Origin: Chryseobacterium pennipullorum
GTDB lineage: Bacteria; Bacteroidota; Bacteroidia; Flavobacteriales; Weeksellaceae
NCBI RefSeq assembly: GCF_003384725.1
Contig: NZ_QNVV01000025.1
Location: 1 to 64,000, forward strand
Direction: 5' to 3'
DNA length: 64,000 nucleotides
Position 1 is the stretch's first letter; every line of letters starts with the position of its first letter. A program made the position numbers and the translations under genes. The notes under the pieces were generated by a model that was given only the letters and a program-made list of their open reading frames with translations, was not told the origin of the DNA and did not search any database. Below are positions 17,545 through 26,039 of this stretch, piece after piece.

Positions 17545-18498
17545 ATGGCAGGAGGATTCAGAAATAAAATCCGGCAGAAAAATGCGGAAAACAGTGGTTT
17601 TGGAAGCAACGCGTCCGGACGGTTTATCAATAAAGGAGGACTCCCGAATGTTCAGCGACGGGGCGTAAATGTTTTTAACAGGCTTAGCTGGTACCATACC
17701 ATGCTGAACCTGTCTTCATTTCGTTTTATTTCCTATCTGGTGATTGCCTATATTCTTATAAATATAGTTTTTGCAATGGTCTATTATCTGATCGGAGTGG
17801 AGCATCTTACAGGAATTGATAAAAGTGACCCATTAAACGAATTTATAGATGTTTTCTTTTTCAGCTCGCAGACGTTTACAACCGTTGGATATGGGCGAAT
17901 AGCTCCCGTGGGCTTTATGGCCAGTCTTGTGGCCACCTTTGAGGCTTTTCTGGGATTGCTTACCTTTGCCATTGCAACAGGACTTTTTTATGGAAGATTT
18001 TCCCGGCCAAGGGCATATCTCAGATTTTCTGATATTGCGGTCGTTGCGCCTTTTCAGGGAGGTTCAGCACTCATGTTCAGACTTGCTCCCTATAAAAACA
18101 ATGCGCTTACGGATGCTGATGTTATTGTTTCTGCCGCCATTGAAGTTATAGAGAATGGAGTACCAAAAAGTAATTTTTACAGGCTGGAAACTCAGCTGAA
18201 TAAAATTAATACATTAGCGCTGAACTGGACAGTGGTACATAGGATTGACGAAAATTCGCCGTTCTATGGTTTTTCGGAAGATGATTTTAAAAGTACAGAT
18301 ATAGAACTCATTGTTCAGGTAAGGGCATTTGATGAAGTTTTCTCCAATACAGTCGTTCAGCGGTCCTCGTATATCACCAGCGAAATTGTCTATGGTGCCC
18401 GATTTGTTCCGATGTACTATCCGGATAAGGAAAACCTTAGTACCATTCTGGACCTGGATAAAATTAATGAGTACCAAAAGGAAGACCTTCTCAGATGA
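17545..18498 (+). CDS. inward-rectifier-type potassium channel (KirBac-like)
   Basis: A 317-residue K+ channel. The cytoplasmic N-terminus includes a slide-helix-like segment (residues about 45-58, RLSWYHTMLNLSS). Transmembrane helix 1 spans about 60-83, the pore loop carries the selectivity filter TVGYGR at 113-118, and helix 2 spans about 125-148. Residues about 155-300 are the immunoglobulin-like cytoplasmic IRK domain (RAYLRFSDIAVVAPFQGGSALMFRL, then the DDFKSTDIELIVQVRAFDEVFSNTVVQRSSY block). These features match bacterial Kir channels. The next gene, a cysteine-cluster protein, starts 14 bases after the stop, so the pair is likely cotranscribed. Confidence 0.93.
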   Translation: MAGGFRNKIRQKNAENSGFGSNASGRFINKGGLPNVQRRGVNVFNRLSWYHTMLNLSSFRFISYLVIAYILINIVFAMVYYLIGVEHLTGIDKSDPLNEFIDVFFFSSQTFTTVGYGRIAPVGFMASLVATFEAFLGLLTFAIATGLFYGRFSRPRAYLRFSDIAVVAPFQGGSALMFRLAPYKNNALTDADVIVSAAIEVIENGVPKSNFYRLETQLNKINTLALNWTVVHRIDENSPFYGFSEDDFKSTDIELIVQVRAFDEVFSNTVVQRSSYITSEIVYGARFVPMYYPDKENLSTILDLDKINEYQKEDLLR

Positions 18499-18512
18499 GA
18501 AATATAAAATAA

Positions 18513-19001
18513 ATGAATTTAGATTTTTATAAAAAACAGGCTTTACAAAAGCAGAAAGAACATAAAAAGTTTCTGGACGGACTGAAAAAGAAACCGCCCA
18601 AAAACCTTGATTATATCGTTCAGGAGACCCACGATGACGTCTTTGATGATGTCGACTGCCTGCAGTGTGCCAATTGCTGTAAGACAACCGGCCCTTTGTA
18701 TACAGAAAAAGATATTGAAAGGATTGCTAAACATCTCCGTATGAAATCTGCTGATTTTGAGGCTAAATTTTTAAGGGTAGATGAAGACCAGGACAAAGTA
18801 CTGCAGAATCTTCCCTGTTTTTTCCTGAATAACGATAATACCTGTTCGATCTACGATGTGCGCCCTAAAGCCTGCCGCGAATACCCTCATACTGACCGCA
18901 AAAAAATCTACCAGATCAATAATCTGATGGTGAAAAATACAGTCATCTGCCCGGCGGCTTTTGAATTTGTGGAAAGAATGATGAAGAATATATCGAAATA
19001 A
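18513..19001 (+). CDS. YkgJ-type cysteine cluster protein
   Basis: A 162-residue cytoplasmic protein with the CxxCxxCC signature (CLQCANCCKTTG at about 49-60), a second cysteine pair in CFFLNNDNTCSIYDVRPKACREYP, and a final Cys in VICPAAFEF. This is the YkgJ/zinc- or iron-binding cluster family (UPF0153). The cysteines probably bind Zn or an Fe-S cluster. The biochemical role is unknown. It lies 14 bases behind the K+ channel gene, presumably cotranscribed, but no functional link is known to me. Confidence 0.88.
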   Translation: MNLDFYKKQALQKQKEHKKFLDGLKKKPPKNLDYIVQETHDDVFDDVDCLQCANCCKTTGPLYTEKDIERIAKHLRMKSADFEAKFLRVDEDQDKVLQNLPCFFLNNDNTCSIYDVRPKACREYPHTDRKKIYQINNLMVKNTVICPAAFEFVERMMKNISK

Positions 19002-19190
19002 TCCTTGCCAGGTTTTCAAGCCTTGACAAGAATTACTTCCAGCCTCAGGCTTCGTCCTTCAATCTAAATTGGTTAAAATAATTTTATAAATTCCTCTTAA
19101 ATAATTATAAAGTACGTTAAATAAGTCGGTTACACATAATTTTAAAAATGATGTTTCGTTTATGTTAAACAATCATTTAAAATAGTTATT

Positions 19191-19505
19191 ATGAAAAAGT
19201 TATTTTTAACCGCAGCGTTTACATTAGCTGGTGTACTTACAGTTTCGGCTCAAACAGACCCACAGAAACCGGCACAAAATACCACAAGTACAACCACACC
19301 AGCTCAGACACAGCAGCCGGCTACACAACCCAGCACAACTACCAGCTCCACTAGTCAGCAAACGAGCGGTACTGCAACAGTAGATGCTACCGCGACTGCG
19401 ACTCCTGCAACTGATGCTACAGTAAGTACGGGAACCACAATGGAAGCTACAAAACCGGCAGATGCCACCAAAGAAGAAAAGAAGTCTAAGAAAAAGAAAA
19501 AGTAA
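19191..19505 (+). CDS. Thr/Ala/Gln-rich small secreted protein
   Basis: A 104-residue exported protein without a recognisable domain. A signal peptide of about 20 residues ends at VSAQ. The mature part is low complexity, built of Thr, Ala, Gln, Ser and Pro with no aromatic residues, and it ends in a Lys-rich tail (EEKKSKKKKK). The composition suggests an extended, disordered, periplasmic or cell-surface peptide. Similar signal-plus-TPA proteins are common in Chryseobacterium but have no assigned role. It has its own leader of about 190 bases and a terminator directly after it, so it is probably monocistronic. Confidence 0.7.
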   Translation: MKKLFLTAAFTLAGVLTVSAQTDPQKPAQNTTSTTTPAQTQQPATQPSTTTSSTSQQTSGTATVDATATATPATDATVSTGTTMEATKPADATKEEKKSKKKKK

Positions 19506-19534
19506 AAGAAAGCACTTTAGTAGACATTAGTCGG

Positions 19535-19568
19535 AATCCTGGGATCTTGTATTTCAGGATTTTTTTTT
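19535..19568 (+). terminator. terminator of the Thr-rich secreted protein gene
   Basis: A 7-bp stem (AATCCTG at 19535-19541 with CAGGATT at 19555-19561) is followed by seven T residues. It overlaps the last codons of the convergent DUF1801 gene. Confidence 0.7.
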
Positions 19569-19922
19569 CGTGATTTCTTCAGCTCTGAATGCCACAATCT
19601 TTTTTACCAAATCAAGAGGAATCTCTTCATGAATAGGGAATTGTACTGCCCCTTTGGAATACTTCAATTTTTTTTCCGTAAAATCTTTCTCAAAGTTTTT
19701 GATTCCATGGTCTCCCGGATAAAAGCCAATATGTTTTTTATAACCTGCAAAATAAATGAAAGGTTTTCCTTTATACCGGAACGCAGGCATCTGATATCCT
19801 ATATACTCTTCAAGGTCGGGGATCTGTGAATGAACGGCTTCCCGGAGCTGATTCAGTTTTTCCTGTACTTCCGGTGGAAACAACAGGATATAATCATTAA
19901 TATTTTTGAAGGTGTTTTTCAT
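19554..19922 (-). CDS. DUF1801 domain protein (YdhG/Fra-like)
   Basis: A 122-residue cytoplasmic protein of the DUF1801 fold. Landmarks are INDYILLFPPEVQEKLNQLREAVHSQIPDLEEYIGYQMPAFRYKGKPFIYFAGYKKHIGFYP, then KGAVQFPIHEEIPLDLVKKIVAFRAEE, which match the family from end to end. Relatives include Bacillus YdhG and frataxin-like iron chaperones, but activity here is not established. Its last codons overlap the terminator of the convergent secreted-protein gene. It sits downstream of gdhA behind two terminator-like hairpins, so it probably has its own promoter. Confidence 0.85.
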   Translation of the reverse strand: MKNTFKNINDYILLFPPEVQEKLNQLREAVHSQIPDLEEYIGYQMPAFRYKGKPFIYFAGYKKHIGFYPGDHGIKNFEKDFTEKKLKYSKGAVQFPIHEEIPLDLVKKIVAFRAEEITKKKS

Positions 19923-19931
19923 CTTCTAAAA

Positions 19932-19962
19932 ATAAAAAAAGCGCTGCATATAGCAACGCTTT
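19932..19962 (-). terminator. second terminator-like hairpin behind gdhA
   Basis: A 10-bp stem (19938-19947 with 19953-19962, one wobble) around a 5-base loop, with an A-rich left side that reads as a T tract on the minus strand. It stands in tandem with the hairpin at 20012-20041. Confidence 0.6.
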
Positions 19963-20011
19963 CTCCTTTCACTTTTTACTTTTTTCCCATTATCCCGGGA
20001 ACAGGCTATAT

Positions 20012-20041
20012 CAAAAAAGGTCGGGAGTTTTTCCCAACCTT
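20012..20041 (-). terminator. terminator of gdhA
   Basis: A 10-bp stem (20017-20026 with 20032-20041, one wobble) around a 5-base loop, then a T tract on the minus strand. It begins 12 bases past the gdhA stop. Confidence 0.8.
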
Positions 20042-20053
20042 GTTTTATTTTCG

Positions 20054-21412
20054 TTATACAACGCCCTGCGCCAACATTGCCTCTGCTACTTTTACGAAGC
20101 CGGCAATATTTGCACCTTTTACGTAGTTTACATAACCGTCTTCGTCTTTTCCGTAATCTCTGCAAGCCTTGTGGATTCCAATCATGATTTCCTTTAATCT
20201 TGCATCTACCTCTTCAGAAGTCCAGTTTAGACGGATAGAGTTTTGAGTCATTTCTAATCCTGAAGTAGCAACACCTCCAGCATTGGAAGCTTTACCAGGA
20301 GAGAATAATACTTTATTATCCAGGAAGTAGTTGATCGCATCCAGCGTAGATGGCATATTGGCTGCCTCAGTTACACACAGACATCCGTTTTCAACCAATA
20401 CTCTTGCATCTTCAAGGTCCAATTCATTTTGCGTTGCAGAAGGGAATGCTACATCACATTTCACTTCCCAAGGACGTTTCCCGGCGTGGAATTCAGCAGA
20501 TGGATATTTTTTAGCATAATCCTCCGCTCTGTTGTTGCCTGAAGATCTCAATTCTAAAAGATAATCGATTTTTTCTCCACTAATACCGTCTTTATCGTAG
20601 ATGTATCCGTCCGGACCAGAAATGGTTACTACTTTAGCACCAAGCTCGGTTGCTTTTTTAATCACTCCCCATGCTACGTTTCCAAAACCTGATACCGTTA
20701 CTGTTTTGCCTTTGAAATCCTGTCCGATCGTTTTAAGCATCTGTTCAGCGAAATACACGACTCCATATCCTGTAGCTTCAGGACGGATTAGTGAACCTCC
20801 GTATGCAAGACCTTTTCCCGTAAGAACTCCGGTAAATTCGTTTCTGATTTTCTTGTATTGTCCGAATAAGTATCCGATTTCTCTTGCTCCCACTCCGATA
20901 TCTCCTGCAGGTACATCGGTTTCAGGACCGATATGCTTGCATAGTTCCGTCATGAATGCCTGGCAGAAACGCATAACCTCCATGTCTGACTTTCCTTGTG
21001 GATCGAAATCCGAACCTCCTTTACCACCTCCCATCGGAAGAGTCGTTAAAGAGTTTTTGAACACTTGCTCGAAAGCAAGGAATTTAAGAACGGATAAATT
21101 CACAGTAGGATGGAAACGGATTCCTCCTTTGTATGGTCCGATTGCAGAGTTCATTTGAATTCTGAAACCTCTGTTAACCTGAATTTCTCCTTTATCATCA
21201 ACCCATGGAACTCTGAAAATAATAATTCTTTCAGCTTCAGCCATTCTTTCAAGCAGCTTCATTCCGGTATATTCTTTTTTCGTAGCAATGAATGGAATTA
21301 CAGTTACGGCAACTTCTTTTACAGCCTGTAAGAATTCCGGTTCGTTAGGATTTTTTGCTTCAATTTTTGCAATAAACTCTTGGATTTTCTGGTCAATATT
21401 ATATTGTTCCAT
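20054..21412 (-). CDS. gdhA: glutamate dehydrogenase (NADP-type)
   Basis: A 452-residue cytoplasmic enzyme of the hexameric glutamate dehydrogenase family, which interconverts glutamate with 2-oxoglutarate and ammonium. Substrate-domain motifs are RVPWVDDKGEIQVNRGFRIQ, GPYKGGIRFHP and LPMGGGKGGSDFDPQGKS with the catalytic Lys; PAGDIGVGAREIG follows. The Rossmann nucleotide domain shows GKTVTVSGFGNVAWG. The length and the motifs around ATGYGVVYF fit the NADP-dependent biosynthetic type, but the coenzyme cannot be proven by eye. It is monocistronic, with a good promoter at 21439-21468 and two terminators. Confidence 0.96.
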   Translation of the reverse strand: MEQYNIDQKIQEFIAKIEAKNPNEPEFLQAVKEVAVTVIPFIATKKEYTGMKLLERMAEAERIIIFRVPWVDDKGEIQVNRGFRIQMNSAIGPYKGGIRFHPTVNLSVLKFLAFEQVFKNSLTTLPMGGGKGGSDFDPQGKSDMEVMRFCQAFMTELCKHIGPETDVPAGDIGVGAREIGYLFGQYKKIRNEFTGVLTGKGLAYGGSLIRPEATGYGVVYFAEQMLKTIGQDFKGKTVTVSGFGNVAWGVIKKATELGAKVVTISGPDGYIYDKDGISGEKIDYLLELRSSGNNRAEDYAKKYPSAEFHAGKRPWEVKCDVAFPSATQNELDLEDARVLVENGCLCVTEAANMPSTLDAINYFLDNKVLFSPGKASNAGGVATSGLEMTQNSIRLNWTSEEVDARLKEIMIGIHKACRDYGKDEDGYVNYVKGANIAGFVKVAEAMLAQGVV

Positions 21413-21438
21413 ATATTAAGGTTGAATATTATTGTCAA

Positions 21439-21468
21439 CAAATTTAATTTTTTTTTCAAGATTCACAA
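21439..21468 (-). promoter_or_regulatory. promoter of gdhA (TTG -33, TAAATTTG -7)
   Basis: On the minus strand TTG (21466-21468) and TAAATTTG (21439-21446) are separated by 19 bases, an exact fit to the Bacteroidota sigma consensus. The gdhA ATG is about 26 bases further. Confidence 0.75.
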
Positions 21469-21602
21469 CACTATATTTTAACATTGTTAAAAATTAAATA
21501 ATAATGTTTGATAATATTATTAAATCAATAATTTGTCATTAAATTTTGTTAAAAATTAAATGTTATGTGTGAAATAATGCAGTATTAAGAAATCATTAAT
21601 TT

Positions 21603-22712
21603 TTAAATTGCAATAAATTGCCTCCCGGAAAATGATTTTACTTTCCCTAAAAGTTCCAATTCTAAAATTATCGGCAGGATTTTGTGGGAAGAAAGGGAAA
21701 TTTCCTGCGCCAGATCGTCTAAACTGATCTTCGGATTTGCCCTGATGAATTGGTATATTTGGTTTTGATTATCAGTTAATTGTATTGTGCTTTCACTGTG
21801 CGGAAACAACTCTTCAATTTTTTCCCTTGGGGTATGAAATCCAAGATTTGATATAAGGTCTTTGATCGTTGAAATGGCAGTCGCTTTATGGTGGAAAATC
21901 AATTGATTACATCCCTGGCTGTAAGGGTCTGTGATTTTTCCCGGAAGGGCATAAACATCCCTGTTGTAATCATTGGCAAATGATGCCGTACTTATAGATC
22001 CGCCCCCAAAACCGGTCTCTACAACCACCGTTGACGGAGAAATTCCAGCCACAATTCTGTTTCTTTGAATGAAATTTTCACGGTCAGGTTTTCGGGACGA
22101 AGTGAACTCTGTCAGCAGTGCACCGCCTTCCTCAAGAATCTTTTCAGAAAGCTTTCTGTTTTTTGCAGGATATAAAAACTCAAACCCGTGGGCAAGAACA
22201 GCCAGTGTAGGTTTTAGGGTACGAATGGACTGCTCATGAACTTCCTTATCAACTCCAATAGCTAGGCCGCTCACCGATATGTATCGTGATAACTGGGTTT
22301 CCGCAAAAAAATCTTCAATGAATTGCCGGCCATATGAAGTCATATTGCGCGTTCCTACGATGCTTATTTTTTTAAGAGCATCATCAAAATTTCCTTTTTG
22401 ATAAATAATTGCAGGAGCATCTGGGCATTCATTAAGAATGGTGGGAGTTTCCCTTAGATGTCTAAGCCTGATTTGAACCGAATTTTTTTCGCAGAACTCC
22501 ATCTCCTTTTCGGCGAATTTCAAATGATCTTTGTTGCCGATATCAGACACCGTTTTCAGACCTAATCCGTCCAGCTTTTTATATTCCTTTTTTCCCCTTT
22601 CCCATGCCTCACGGGCACTCCCAAAGGTAGTAACCAGTTTATGAAAATAGATGTCGCCAATCTGGCTGCATTCGCGTAAAGCGATTGCATAAAAATGTTC
22701 TTCGGAGATCAT
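21603..22712 (-). CDS. dprA: DNA processing protein DprA (natural transformation)
   Basis: A 369-residue protein that binds incoming single-stranded DNA and loads RecA during natural transformation. The N-terminal helix-hairpin region (about 1-65, ECSQIGDIYFHKLVTTFGS) precedes the Rossmann-like DprA domain (about 110-290): ISIVGTRNMTSYGRQF, VSGLAIGVDKEVHEQ, TEFTSSRKPDRENFIQRNRIVAGIS, VVVETGFGGGSISTA and YALPGKITDPYSQGCNQLI. The last 60 residues form a winged-helix domain (NPKISLDDLAQEIS). No other com genes are near, as is usual. The rhomboid gene lies 33 bases upstream on the same strand. Confidence 0.96.
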   Translation of the reverse strand: MISEEHFYAIALRECSQIGDIYFHKLVTTFGSAREAWERGKKEYKKLDGLGLKTVSDIGNKDHLKFAEKEMEFCEKNSVQIRLRHLRETPTILNECPDAPAIIYQKGNFDDALKKISIVGTRNMTSYGRQFIEDFFAETQLSRYISVSGLAIGVDKEVHEQSIRTLKPTLAVLAHGFEFLYPAKNRKLSEKILEEGGALLTEFTSSRKPDRENFIQRNRIVAGISPSTVVVETGFGGGSISTASFANDYNRDVYALPGKITDPYSQGCNQLIFHHKATAISTIKDLISNLGFHTPREKIEELFPHSESTIQLTDNQNQIYQFIRANPKISLDDLAQEISLSSHKILPIILELELLGKVKSFSGRQFIAI

Positions 22713-22745
22713 GTGTGTTTTTTTTCAAATGTAGTGAATTAAGTG

Positions 22746-23513
22746 TTATCTCTTTCTCAATTCATCCAAATGATCCCATATATCATCTCTTTTTTTATAC
22801 GGAAGTTCCAGAAAGTCTTCGGGATGATTTTCTTTATATTCCTGCCACAGTTTATCATCTTTTTCACTGTAATAATTAGGAAACTCCCAGATGAATTTTT
22901 TCTTCTTTTCACCTACATGTCTAAATGCGAATGCAAGGATACTTCCTACCACAGCGCCTGATAAATGGGCTTGCCATGATATTTTGCTGGGTTCCTGCAT
23001 CGTATAAAACAACTCTTCCGGCAGCATTCCCCATACCAAACTCCCATAGTACAGTACAACAAGCATTGAAATGGTAAGGAGCTTCATATGCCATTTGAAT
23101 ACACCGCTGAAGAAAAGGAAAAAGGCAAGAACATATACCACACCACTGGCCCCGATTGTACAGGTGTACAGATAATCACCGGTGAGAATATCAATAGGAG
23201 GAAGCAGCCAAACCAAAAGGCCTGTTGCCAGCCAACCGGTAACAAAGACTTTGTTGGCCACTACAGGATAGAACTGATACAGCAAAAACATCAGAGCGGC
23301 CATCGGTATAGAATTTCCTATAATATGATCTATATTCCCATGCAGAAGAGGAGAGGTGATCACCCCCAGCAATCCTTCCGGCAACAGGGGAATAATGGCT
23401 CCAAAGCAACTTCCAAAAAAGCCTTGCATCTGTAAAAAATATCCGAACCACATTGCAGAAAGCATCAGCAAAGGGTATATCATCGCTCTTTTGGAAATTA
23501 CATTTTTAAACAT
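22746..23513 (-). CDS. rhomboid-family intramembrane serine protease
   Basis: A 255-residue membrane protein with about six transmembrane helices. The catalytic Ser lies in GASGVVY (about residue 122), the catalytic His in HLSGAVVGS (about 184), and the family segment HGNIDHIIGNSIPM in the third helix supports the assignment. Rhomboids cut single-pass membrane proteins within the bilayer; the substrate here is unknown. The C-terminal 60 residues are soluble and charged (KDDKLWQEYKENHPEDFLELPYKKRDDIWDHLDEL), a tail often seen in Bacteroidota rhomboids. The gene is upstream of dprA with a 33-base gap. Confidence 0.92.
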   Translation of the reverse strand: MFKNVISKRAMIYPLLMLSAMWFGYFLQMQGFFGSCFGAIIPLLPEGLLGVITSPLLHGNIDHIIGNSIPMAALMFLLYQFYPVVANKVFVTGWLATGLLVWLLPPIDILTGDYLYTCTIGASGVVYVLAFFLFFSGVFKWHMKLLTISMLVVLYYGSLVWGMLPEELFYTMQEPSKISWQAHLSGAVVGSILAFAFRHVGEKKKKFIWEFPNYYSEKDDKLWQEYKENHPEDFLELPYKKRDDIWDHLDELRKR

Positions 23514-23731
23514 GGAGGTTGTACGTCAAATCAAAAGCCAATAATAAATTTCGGAAAATTTGTCGATGAAATTCCGCTACTGTATTGATTTTAAGACAAA
23601 AGGTATCAATTTTATTTTTCATCTATGTTTTTTGGCACTGATTTTACTGAATTACTAGCTGTTAGGTAGATTAAATATAAAAGGCAGCGGCTTTTCATGT
23701 AAAATGTACCTATTAAAAAAAATTATATTAA

Positions 23732-23739
23732 TATTTTTG
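23732..23739 (+). promoter_or_regulatory. -7 element of the first DUF3078 gene
   Basis: TATTTTTG matches TAnnTTTG and lies 21 bases before the ATG. No TTG occurs at the normal distance upstream. Confidence 0.4.
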
Positions 23740-23760
23740 CATTGAAAATTATTTATAGTA

Positions 23761-24687
23761 ATGAAGAAGTTTTTATTGATTCTTTCCATTTTTATGGGGA
23801 TTTATGCGAGTGCACAAGAAGAATTGAAAAAAGATTCCGCAGTGGTGGACACGGTAAAATACTGGTCAGTGTTGGGAAAAAACACTTTAATGATTAATCA
23901 GGCTGCCTTTTCAAACTGGGTAGGAGGAGGAGCAAACAATGTAGGATGGCTTGCCGGTATCAATTATAATATCACCTATGAAAAAGATAATGATCTATGG
24001 GAGAATATTATTATCCTCGGATATGGACAGAATGATACAAAAGGATTGGGGGTAAGAAAAACCCAGGATATGATAAATCTTTCTACCAACTATGGAAGGA
24101 AGTTCTCCAAAAGCTGGTATTTTTCTTTAGGAGCCGGCCTTCAGTCACAGTTTGCTCCGGGATATGAAGATGGAAATAATCCTAAAGCTAAGAAAATTTC
24201 AAATTTTATGGCGCCCGGATATGTGAACGTGGGTATTGGTATTACCTACAGACCTAATGATGATTTAACCGTTACGTTACGTCCTACCAACGCCAGATGG
24301 ACCTTTGTAATGGATAAGGACCTTCAAATGGCTGGCAGTTATGGATTGAAAAACGATGGAGATACTTCACTTTTGCAGTTCGGTTTCCTGGGAACAGCCA
24401 TTTATAAACTGAAGATAATGGAAGACATTCATTTGACCAACACGGCTTCTGTCTTTTCTAATTATCTTGACCGTCCGGACAGGCTCGTCCTGGCTTATGG
24501 GGCTATTCTTAATCTGAAAGTTAACAAATATATATCTTCGAATATAACGCTGGATCTGTTATATGATCACAACCAGATCGAGAAGACCCAGCTGAAGCAA
24601 ACACTCGGAATTGGGTTCGCTTATACGCTTGATAACGGAGTAAAACGCTCAGACCGTAAGGACAGTCAGTGGTGGATTAAGAAATAA
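23761..24687 (+). CDS. DUF3078 outer-membrane protein, copy 1
   Basis: A 308-residue exported protein with a signal peptide (about 1-18) and a mature part made of alternating, aromatic-rich beta strands, as in an outer-membrane beta barrel. DUF3078 landmarks are WSVLGKNTLMINQAAFSNWVGGGANNVGWLAG, ENIIILGYGQN, INLSTNYGRKFSKSWYFSLGAG and LLYDHNQIEKTQLKQTLGIGFAY. The function of DUF3078 is unknown. It is a close paralogue of the protein at 25044-25967: most residues match over the whole length, with the variable part at the N-terminus (KDSAVVDTVKY). Each copy has its own promoter element and terminator. Confidence 0.88.
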   Translation: MKKFLLILSIFMGIYASAQEELKKDSAVVDTVKYWSVLGKNTLMINQAAFSNWVGGGANNVGWLAGINYNITYEKDNDLWENIIILGYGQNDTKGLGVRKTQDMINLSTNYGRKFSKSWYFSLGAGLQSQFAPGYEDGNNPKAKKISNFMAPGYVNVGIGITYRPNDDLTVTLRPTNARWTFVMDKDLQMAGSYGLKNDGDTSLLQFGFLGTAIYKLKIMEDIHLTNTASVFSNYLDRPDRLVLAYGAILNLKVNKYISSNITLDLLYDHNQIEKTQLKQTLGIGFAYTLDNGVKRSDRKDSQWWIKK

Positions 24688-24704
24688 TCTTAAAATATGA
24701 AAAG

Positions 24705-24738
24705 AAAAAGTACTTCAGTAATGAGGTACTTTTTTTTT
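24705..24738 (+). terminator. terminator of DUF3078 copy 1
   Basis: A 13-bp stem with one wobble (24705-24717 with 24722-24734) around a 4-base loop, followed by T residues. It lies 17 bases past the stop codon. Confidence 0.8.
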
Positions 24739-25019
24739 CTATCGGATAGGGTACCGAAAAAGGAAAGTTGGCATGGTAGGAAAACAAACGAAGTATCTTT
24801 AGTACTGTATCAATCTTTAACACTACATTTAAGTCATCACCTGTGACTTCCAGCTTCTAATCTCCTGCGGTTTTTTATCTGTGAGCTCAGCACTGTTTTA
24901 AGTTTGAGAGTTATGAGTTGTTGATTTAAAATACTTTCTATCAGGCGTTTAGCTTGATAATTGCAATGTGTTAAATTCATTTTAAAGTGAATTTTATATA
25001 AGGGTGAATTATTATTTTA
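24739..25019. other. non-coding spacer between the DUF3078 copies
   Basis: About 280 bases without a convincing reading frame. The -7 element at its right end is the only recognised signal. I see no second hairpin, repeat or RNA gene in it. Confidence 0.5.
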
Positions 25020-25027
25020 TAAATTTG
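25020..25027 (+). promoter_or_regulatory. -7 element of the second DUF3078 gene
   Basis: TAAATTTG is a perfect match to the -7 consensus and ends 16 bases before the ATG. No TTG is present at the usual -33 distance. Confidence 0.45.
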
Positions 25028-25043
25028 CAGCAAATCGTTAATT

Positions 25044-25967
25044 ATGAAAAAATTTTTATTGGCTGCTTCCCTTTCTTTTGGAGTAGCAGCAATGGCTCAG
25101 GAAGCTAAAGCAGACGCTCCTGCAGCAGATACTGTAAAAGCCTGGTCTATCCAGGGACAAAACACACTAATGCTTAATCAGGCTGCCTTTTCAAACTGGG
25201 TAGGGGGAGGAGCCAACAACGTGGGATGGCTTGCTGGAGTTAATTATAACCTTACGTATGAAAAAGGCAAAAACCTTTGGGAAAACATTATCATTTTAGG
25301 ATACGGACAAAACAATACTCAGGGAACAGGAGTACGAAAAACCCAGGATGTTATCAACCTTTCTACGAACTACGGTAGAGAATTTGCCAAAAACTGGTAT
25401 ATCTCAGCAGGAGCAGGCTTGCAAACCCAGTTTGCACCGGGATATGAGGATGGCAATAATCCTGATGCTAAAAAGATTTCCAATTTCTTCGCACCGGGAT
25501 ATCTGAACCTTGGGGCAGGGGTTACGTACCGTCCCAATGACGATTTTACGGTGACATTGCGTCCGGCCAATGCAAGATGGACCTTCGTATTGGATAAAGA
25601 ACTTCAGAAAGCCGGTACTTACGGGTTGAAAAATGATGGCGATTCTTCTCTCTTCCAGTTCGGTTTCCTGGGAACGGCAATGTATAAACTGAAGATTATG
25701 GACAATATCAGTCTTCTGAACACTGCTTCTGTATTCTCAAATTATCTTGATCATCCTGATAGACTGGTGCTGGGATATAGCGGGATACTGAATATGAAGA
25801 TCAATAAGTATATTTCTACCAATGTGACTCTTGATTTGTTGTATGATCACAACCAGATCAGAAAAACACAGTTGAAACAGACATTAGGAGTAGGTTTAGC
25901 CTATAATATAGACAATGGTAAAAAACGTTCTGAAAATAAAGATAATCAAAGCTGGTTAAAGAAATAA
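25044..25967 (+). CDS. DUF3078 outer-membrane protein, copy 2
   Basis: A 307-residue paralogue of the preceding gene with the same layout: signal peptide (about 1-18, ending AMAQ), a short Ala/Asp-rich linker (EAKADAPAADTVK), then a beta-barrel-like DUF3078 domain with LMLNQAAFSNWVGGGANNVGW, GYGQNNTQGTG, NYGREFAKNWYIS and DLLYDHNQIRKTQLKQTLG. The function is unknown. Between the copies a 31-base run is identical at the DNA level (23894-23924 and 25174-25204), which suggests a fairly recent duplication or gene conversion. It is followed by a perfect bidirectional terminator. Confidence 0.88.
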   Translation: MKKFLLAASLSFGVAAMAQEAKADAPAADTVKAWSIQGQNTLMLNQAAFSNWVGGGANNVGWLAGVNYNLTYEKGKNLWENIIILGYGQNNTQGTGVRKTQDVINLSTNYGREFAKNWYISAGAGLQTQFAPGYEDGNNPDAKKISNFFAPGYLNLGAGVTYRPNDDFTVTLRPANARWTFVLDKELQKAGTYGLKNDGDSSLFQFGFLGTAMYKLKIMDNISLLNTASVFSNYLDHPDRLVLGYSGILNMKINKYISTNVTLDLLYDHNQIRKTQLKQTLGVGLAYNIDNGKKRSENKDNQSWLKK

Positions 25968-25986
25968 TCCATACTTACTATATAAT

Positions 25987-26020
25987 AAAAAAGCACTTCA
26001 CAAACGGAAGTGCTTTTTTA
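25987..26020. terminator. bidirectional terminator between DUF3078 copy 2 and sufD
   Basis: A perfect 13-bp stem (25987-25999 with 26007-26019) around a 7-base loop. Runs of A on the left and T on the right give a U tail on both strands, so it ends the DUF3078 transcript and the leftward suf operon. Confidence 0.9.
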
Positions 26021-26039
26021 TTTATCAAATATATAAGTC

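Noticed and set aside
19926-20165. Minus-strand 79-codon Arg/Lys-rich frame
   Set aside because: It is a shadow of the gdhA 3' end and the two terminators; its composition is not protein-like.
20601-21158. Plus-strand 185-codon frame opposite gdhA
   Set aside because: It mirrors a highly conserved enzyme gene; the Pro/Thr-rich sequence is typical of an antisense shadow.
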